From contig DATKRK010000172.1 of the NCBI GenBank assembly GCA_035532215.1, positions 1-17,478 on the forward strand: DNA of 17,478 nucleotides, given 5' to 3'. Below, one piece after another: positions 14,350-17,478 of this stretch (positions are counted from its first letter, which is position 1; each line of letters opens with the position of its first letter). Made by a program: the position numbers and the translations under genes. The notes under the pieces were generated by a model. That model did no database searches and was not told the origin of the DNA. It saw nothing but the letters and a program-made list of their open reading frames with translations. Source of the DNA: JAICIG01 sp035532215. Its GTDB lineage: Bacteria; Planctomycetota; Planctomycetia; Pirellulales; JAICIG01.

Positions 14350-17300
14350 CTAGCCTCCGCTCGCCCTGGGTTGCGGTTTGGCGGTTTCGTCGAGGGCCGC
14401 CTTTTCGGCCTCCGCCGGCGGCGGCTCCTTGACCATCGACTTGATCGAAGTCTGACGTTTCATGTAACTGTCGAAATTCAACAACAACTCGACCACGTCC
14501 TGCAAGGCGTCCTCGCTCGTGCCGGCGATATACTTCGTGCGAATCGATTCGTTCGGGTCGTTTTGCGGCGGGAAGTTCACCGGCATGCCGGTGTACGGCA
14601 GCTTGACCTGCGGATGCGCCAGCCATTCCTTCAAGTAGTCGGGCCGCAGCCGCTGATAGATCCGGTCCAGGTTCGGCGCCATGTCGGCCGCCAGGCCCTT
14701 GGGCTTGTAATCGCCCAGCATGTGGCACTTGACGCAGTAATTCTTGCCGTCGGTCACCAACTCCAACGCCGTGCCGAACGTCTTGGCCTCGTCGCTCGAA
14801 AGCGAATCGCCGCCGCCGGGCAGGTGGTATTCATAGGGGTAGTCCGCGTTGTCGACCGCCGCAAAATAACGCACCAACTTGTCGGCCTCTTCCGGCGACA
14901 TGTTGAACCGCGGCATCCGCAGCACCACCGCCGGACGCAGCGGGAACGGATCGAGCAGGAAATCGCGCAACCAGCCGGTTTGCACCTTCTGGCCTTCGCG
15001 AATCAAGGGCGGCGGCGCCCAGCCCCAAACGTCGCTCGGCTTCACGTTCGGATTGTTCTTCTTGCCCATCTCGACCGCTACCGGGTGCAGATAGCGCGAG
15101 AAGTCGCCGCCTTGATAGGGACGCACCTTCAGCCGATGCGCCTCGGGCACCGGCACCTCGACGCCGCCCACCGCCCAGGTCTCGCCGTTGATCGCCGCGG
15201 GCTCCCAGAGCGAGAACAGATACAGCGGGTTGCCGTCGTCGTCCTCTTGCACTTCGGGGTTCGGCATGCCGGAAATGACTGCATGACCCATGCCGCGCTG
15301 GTCGACATCTTTCGAGGCTGCCAATTCCGCAGGCGTAAAGTGCGGCTTCAGGAAGGCATAATCGGGAATCGCCGGCGGCGCCTCGAATTCGTCGGGCTTG
15401 TACTCGAACTCCCAGGTTTCCATCTTCACCGTGTGGCAGCCGACGCAGTTGTACTTGGCCAACAGTTGCTCGCCCTCGACGATCGCCTTGCGGCGCGGCG
15501 TGGAGTGATAGACGTATTTGGCCGCCGGCGGCTCGGCCACCAGGCCCAGCACGAACGTCATCACGTTTTCGATGTCTTGTTGCGTGAGGTTGAACTTCGG
15601 CATGCGGAGCCGGTCGGTGTACGACTTGTTCTCCGTCATCTTGAAGTCGTAACTGCGCGGCTCGCGCAGCTTCTGCCAGATGAAGCCCTCGCGCTCGTGG
15701 TTCAAGAGCGCCTCGACGAAGAAGCCGGTGTCCTGGTCCATCTCATCGGGATCGAGCGCGTGGTGCTCGCCTTCGCCTTCGGCCGCGTGCGCGCCGTGGC
15801 CGTGCTCGCCCGAGGGCGGCTTCTCGCGGAGGTATTCCAGAATCTGCTCGAAGGCAAGCCTCGAGGTGTCTTTGCGGCCCCAATCGGCCAAGCCGGTGCC
15901 GATCGGCTTGGCGTCCTCGAAGCCCGGAATGTCGTGGCAGCCCGAGCAGCCCAGCCGGCCAATCGTTTGCCGGCCGACATACAATAGCTTCTTGCGTTGC
16001 ATCGCTTCGGGCGAGTTGTCTTCGCCTTTGAGCAGCAGCTTCTCGTCGACCTTCAACTCGGGCTCGGCGTCGTTGGGAATGCCTTCGCGGAGATAGACCT
16101 TGGCCCGGCCCTTGCTGAACGAGCCGAGCAGGTAAGTCTCGGTCAATTCATCGAGGGCTTTCACGGCATCGGCATCCAGCTCCGGCACTTCCTCCGGCTT
16201 CCATGCTTCCTGCGAAGCGAGCAGGTAGGCCGTGATGTCGGCCGCCGGGTCGGAAACCTTTTTCGGGTCTTTCTCGTCGACGATCGACGTCAGGTACAAA
16301 TTCGGCATCACGGTCCGGGCGTGATAGCGATTGGGTTCGAGCACCCAGCTATAGAGCCACTGCTTGCCGTTGTCGCTATCGAGCTTGGCGCCGATCCGCG
16401 ACAGCTCCGGGCCTTGCGTTTGCTTCGCCTCGGGGAATTCCTTGTGCTGGTGGCAGGCCAAACAGCCGCGGACCTGGAACAGGTGTTTGCCGCGCTCCGC
16501 CGAAGCTCCCTCGGTGATGTTCTTCGGCGGCTCGGCGTACTCGAACGGTTGGCTGTAATGCAGCAAGTATTCGGCCACCGACCGCACTTCGACCGGCTCG
16601 AACTTCTTGGCGTCTGCCAGCCCCTTGCTTTCGGTCGGAACTGCGTGGCCGCTCAGGTGGGCGGTCGGGTCATTCCGGACGTCGGTTTCCAGGTGATCCC
16701 AAAGGCCGAAGAACCGGGGCATCTTGGTCGAGGGACGGAAGTTCGTCGGATTGTTGATCCAGCTATACAAAAACGGCAGATCGACCTTCTTGGCCACGGA
16801 CCGCAGGCTCGGGCCGACTTTGCGATACTGGCCCGGCGTCTCGTCGTCGGCGCCGAGCATCTTGCCCAAGGCCAGCGAGTCGGCTGACAAGCGAGGCTCG
16901 CTGGCTTTGGCCGCTGCTTCGTCGTCTCGCTCGCCCTCTTCGGTCTTCGCCGGCGCGACCGACTGCGCGATCAGTTCGGCGAGCAGTTTGCGAGTCGCCG
17001 TTCGTTCTGGGTGGGCCGCGACCGCGTGGGCAAGTTGTTTTTCGCGATCGTTGAGGTTTGGATCGGTCAACAACTGCTGGGCGGCGGCGAAATAGGCCGG
17101 TTCGGTTCGCAGGTCGGGGCCGCGGCGCTTGTTGGGGCCGTCGAAACCGTTGATCTCATGGCAGCCGAAGCAGCCGAACTTTTCGATCGTCGTGTATCCG
17201 GCCATCAAATTCGCCGCCGGCGGATCGGGGAAGCGTTCGCTCGGTTCCAACTCGGCCACGTCGTGATGGCACTTCAAGCAGGTGCTCTCGGCGAACCGCT

Positions 17301-17478
17301 TGGAGGGCATCGGAAAAATCCAGTGGTGGTTGTTGAACCAACCGTACTTGCCGGTCCACTCTTCGTTCTGGGCGGGCGAATTCGGCGTGTGCGAGGCCCA
17401 CTTGAACGCCGTGGCGCTGCCCTGTCCGTCGTGGCAGATCGTGCAGCCGACGTCGCCCGACTTGTGCGGGCTGAGCGA
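14350..17478 (-). CDS. Giant multihaem cytochrome c (5' end outside the window)
   Basis: The frame is open to the right edge, giving at least 1042 codons. The ATG at 17310 is internal, because 56 in-frame codons precede it and include another haem motif, GCTICH. Seven CxxCH motifs are visible (CTICH, CLKCH, CFGCH, CLACH, CSGCH, CVGCH, CVKCH), at about in-window residues 12, 67, 103, 339, 511, 678 and 915. Between them a short block recurs, with W or Y, then P, then MP (for example LYSWINNP then KMPRF, and LYSWVLEP then VMPNL), likely supplying Met ligands to tandem class I cytochrome domains. It should lie in the periplasm and act as an electron conduit between a quinol-oxidising complex and the oxidase (inference). 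It also has a His-rich linker (GEHGHGAH). Confidence 0.92.
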   Translation of the reverse strand, partial: SLSPHKSGDVGCTICHDGQGSATAFKWASHTPNSPAQNEEWTGKYGWFNNHHWIFPMPSKRFAESTCLKCHHDVAELEPSERFPDPPAANLMAGYTTIEKFGCFGCHEINGFDGPNKRRGPDLRTEPAYFAAAQQLLTDPNLNDREKQLAHAVAAHPERTATRKLLAELIAQSVAPAKTEEGERDDEAAAKASEPRLSADSLALGKMLGADDETPGQYRKVGPSLRSVAKKVDLPFLYSWINNPTNFRPSTKMPRFFGLWDHLETDVRNDPTAHLSGHAVPTESKGLADAKKFEPVEVRSVAEYLLHYSQPFEYAEPPKNITEGASAERGKHLFQVRGCLACHQHKEFPEAKQTQGPELSRIGAKLDSDNGKQWLYSWVLEPNRYHARTVMPNLYLTSIVDEKDPKKVSDPAADITAYLLASQEAWKPEEVPELDADAVKALDELTETYLLGSFSKGRAKVYLREGIPNDAEPELKVDEKLLLKGEDNSPEAMQRKKLLYVGRQTIGRLGCSGCHDIPGFEDAKPIGTGLADWGRKDTSRLAFEQILEYLREKPPSGEHGHGAHAAEGEGEHHALDPDEMDQDTGFFVEALLNHEREGFIWQKLREPRSYDFKMTENKSYTDRLRMPKFNLTQQDIENVMTFVLGLVAEPPAAKYVYHSTPRRKAIVEGEQLLAKYNCVGCHTVKMETWEFEYKPDEFEAPPAIPDYAFLKPHFTPAELAASKDVDQRGMGHAVISGMPNPEVQEDDDGNPLYLFSLWEPAAINGETWAVGGVEVPVPEAHRLKVRPYQGGDFSRYLHPVAVEMGKKNNPNVKPSDVWGWAPPPLIREGQKVQTGWLRDFLLDPFPLRPAVVLRMPRFNMSPEEADKLVRYFAAVDNADYPYEYHLPGGGDSLSSDEAKTFGTALELVTDGKNYCVKCHMLGDYKPKGLAADMAPNLDRIYQRLRPDYLKEWLAHPQVKLPYTGMPVNFPPQNDPNESIRTKYIAGTSEDALQDVVELLLNFDSYMKRQTSIKSMVKEPPPAEAEKAALDETAKPQPRASGG

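Noticed and set aside
14341..15987. A 548-codon plus-strand open frame antisense to the multihaem gene
   Set aside because: The minus strand has seven CxxCH motifs and repeated cytochrome blocks, whereas this frame shows no family features.
14350..17310. ATG 17310 as the true start of the multihaem gene
   Set aside because: The frame continues without a stop to the window edge and encodes a further haem motif (GCTICH), so the start lies outside.

Overview
The window looks like chromosomal DNA of a planctomycete, most likely from the Pirellulales side of the phylum. This is an inference from the GC-rich coding sequence, the make-up of the oxidase cluster, and the many dispersed palindromic repeats between genes. 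No rRNA, tRNA or taxon-specific marker is present to confirm it.

Almost everything on the minus strand reads as one long respiratory gene cluster, transcribed from right to left. In that order it encodes: a giant multihaem cytochrome c (17478-14350, start outside the window); two paralogous secreted proteins with an amicyanin-like type-1 copper loop (14232-13468 and 13133-12249, the second a lipoprotein); a dihaem cytochrome c lipoprotein (12230-10908); oxidase subunit II with a full CuA site (10840-10055); subunit I of the A2 (YS-motif) haem-copper type (9856-8042); haem A synthase CtaA (7708-6692) and haem O synthase CtaB (6695-5784), overlapping by 4 bases; subunit III with a hydrophilic insert of about 110 residues (5746-4808); a small subunit IV (4749-4195); an ABC exporter ATPase and permease pair (4027-3077 and 3084-2224); a SCO copper chaperone (2136-1441); a DUF420/CtaM-type membrane protein (1444-986); and a small membrane protein with a CPMC motif (967-605). 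At the far left, bases 2-58 on the plus strand look like the last codons of a sensor histidine kinase, converging on the cluster.

Together the genes describe an aa3-type cytochrome c oxidase, its haem A pathway, its probable copper-assembly factors, and several haem and copper electron carriers that could feed it. The quinol:cytochrome c oxidoreductase that would supply electrons is not in the window and probably lies beyond the right edge.

The clearest structure outside the genes is in the gaps. Most of the longer intergenic gaps hold a palindromic or tandem repeat of a different family: nested palindromes at 376-473 and 13184-13327, a nested inverted repeat at 4067-4183, five tandem 31-bp units at 7866-8020, paired inverted copies of the same core at 9909-10046, and a GC hairpin at 14315-14334. 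The short gaps and overlaps are free of them.

The best candidates for undescribed biology are the twin amicyanin-like proteins, the ABC pair, the CPMC protein, the oxidase's recurrent His-rich tails, and the insert in subunit III.
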